Shown here one piece after another: positions 33,508 through 33,559 of a stretch of DNA of 33,559 nt (its first letter is position 1; each line of letters begins with the position of its first letter). The notes beneath the pieces are model-generated. The model was not told where the DNA came from. It saw only the letters and a list, made by a program, of their open reading frames with translations, and did no database searches. This DNA is from CAYZBM01 sp964476705. GTDB taxonomy: Bacteria; Pseudomonadota; Alphaproteobacteria; Rickettsiales; UBA6187. The position numbers and the translations under genes were made by a program. The stretch spans positions 1-33,559 of the forward strand of contig CAYZBM010000011.1 of the NCBI GenBank assembly GCA_964476705.1, given 5' to 3'.

Positions 33508-33559
33508 ATCGAGTAACCCGGGAACTTACGCTCCCAGGTTCTCACAGAACCGTACTTGA
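33508..33559 (-). mobile_element. 3' end of a group II intron (domains V-VI), running off the window
   Basis: Read on the minus strand, the window edge begins with AAGTACGGTTC, the 3' strand of a domain V hairpin (GAGCCGUA...UACGGUUC in bacterial introns), then TGTGAG, then a stem AACCTGGGA/TTCCCGGGTT as domain VI, then ACTCGAT, which fits an intron 3' end with an A seven bases before the splice site. The 5' half of domain V, the reverse transcriptase and the 5' end would lie to the right of the window. Probably bacterial class C-like, but that is uncertain. Confidence 0.55.

Noticed and set aside
1..33559. CRISPR array, tRNA or rRNA genes
   Set aside because: No regularly spaced short direct repeats, no T-loop or cloverleaf pattern and no rRNA signature strings were found on reading both strands.

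Overview
The window is an AT-rich stretch of an alphaproteobacterial chromosome, most likely from an intracellular or host-associated member of the Rickettsiales in the broad sense. I base this on the protein families and gene neighbourhoods, not on a database search: a CtrA cell-cycle regulator, the DUF3576-leuS-lptE-holA order, proteobacterial-type GshA, a VirB8-VirB9 pair of a type IV secretion system, a large ankyrin-repeat protein, very AT-rich coding DNA and many small palindromic intergenic repeats. The family or genus cannot be fixed from this piece.

Layout. 1-3271 is the str operon on the minus strand (rpsL, rpsG, fusA, start of tuf) with a clear promoter at 3392-3420. 3492-5759 holds a glycerol-1-phosphate dehydrogenase-like gene and a divergent ABC-2 permease. 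5749-9183 is a minus-strand block of three unrecognised genes that share one leader motif and, in two cases, a short protein motif. 9184-9777 is a gene-free repeat island. 9778-13590 is argD-argF-virB8-virB9. 13591-14171 holds a MITE-like element, a small SDHAF4/DUF1674 gene (13841-14002, minus) and another dispersed repeat. 14172-17065 is rsmE, gshA and ctrA, followed by a terminator. 17264-17935 is a PLP-homeostasis gene; 18190-19431 is a porin with its own terminator. 19591-29886 is a long plus-strand housekeeping run, mostly overlapping or closely spaced: DUF3576 lipoprotein, leuS, lptE, holA, panC, BON-domain lipoprotein, gshB, recO, parC. From 30057 to the end the region is accessory: an AAA/DUF4143 ATPase, an IS256-family transposase remnant, an ankyrin-repeat protein, a 65-aa unknown gene, and the 3' end of what looks like a group II intron running off the right edge on the minus strand.

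How the genes fit together. Glutathione synthesis is complete but split (gshA near 15 kb, gshB near 26 kb). Arginine metabolism is represented only by argD and argF. LptE, the porin, two other lipoproteins and VirB8/VirB9 are envelope components. The ankyrin protein, and possibly the three unknown proteins, are candidates for secreted host-interaction factors, but nothing in the sequence proves secretion.

The most notable non-coding signal is a family of about 127-bp palindromic elements: three near-identical copies (9586-9712, 14034-14160, 20161-20288), a divergent copy (9422-9579) in which the main stem has changed on both sides so that pairing is kept, and a 29-bp apparent deletion scar (29890-29918). 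A separate 229-bp element with perfect 19-bp terminal inverted repeats lies at 13600-13828. I saw no tRNA, rRNA or CRISPR array.
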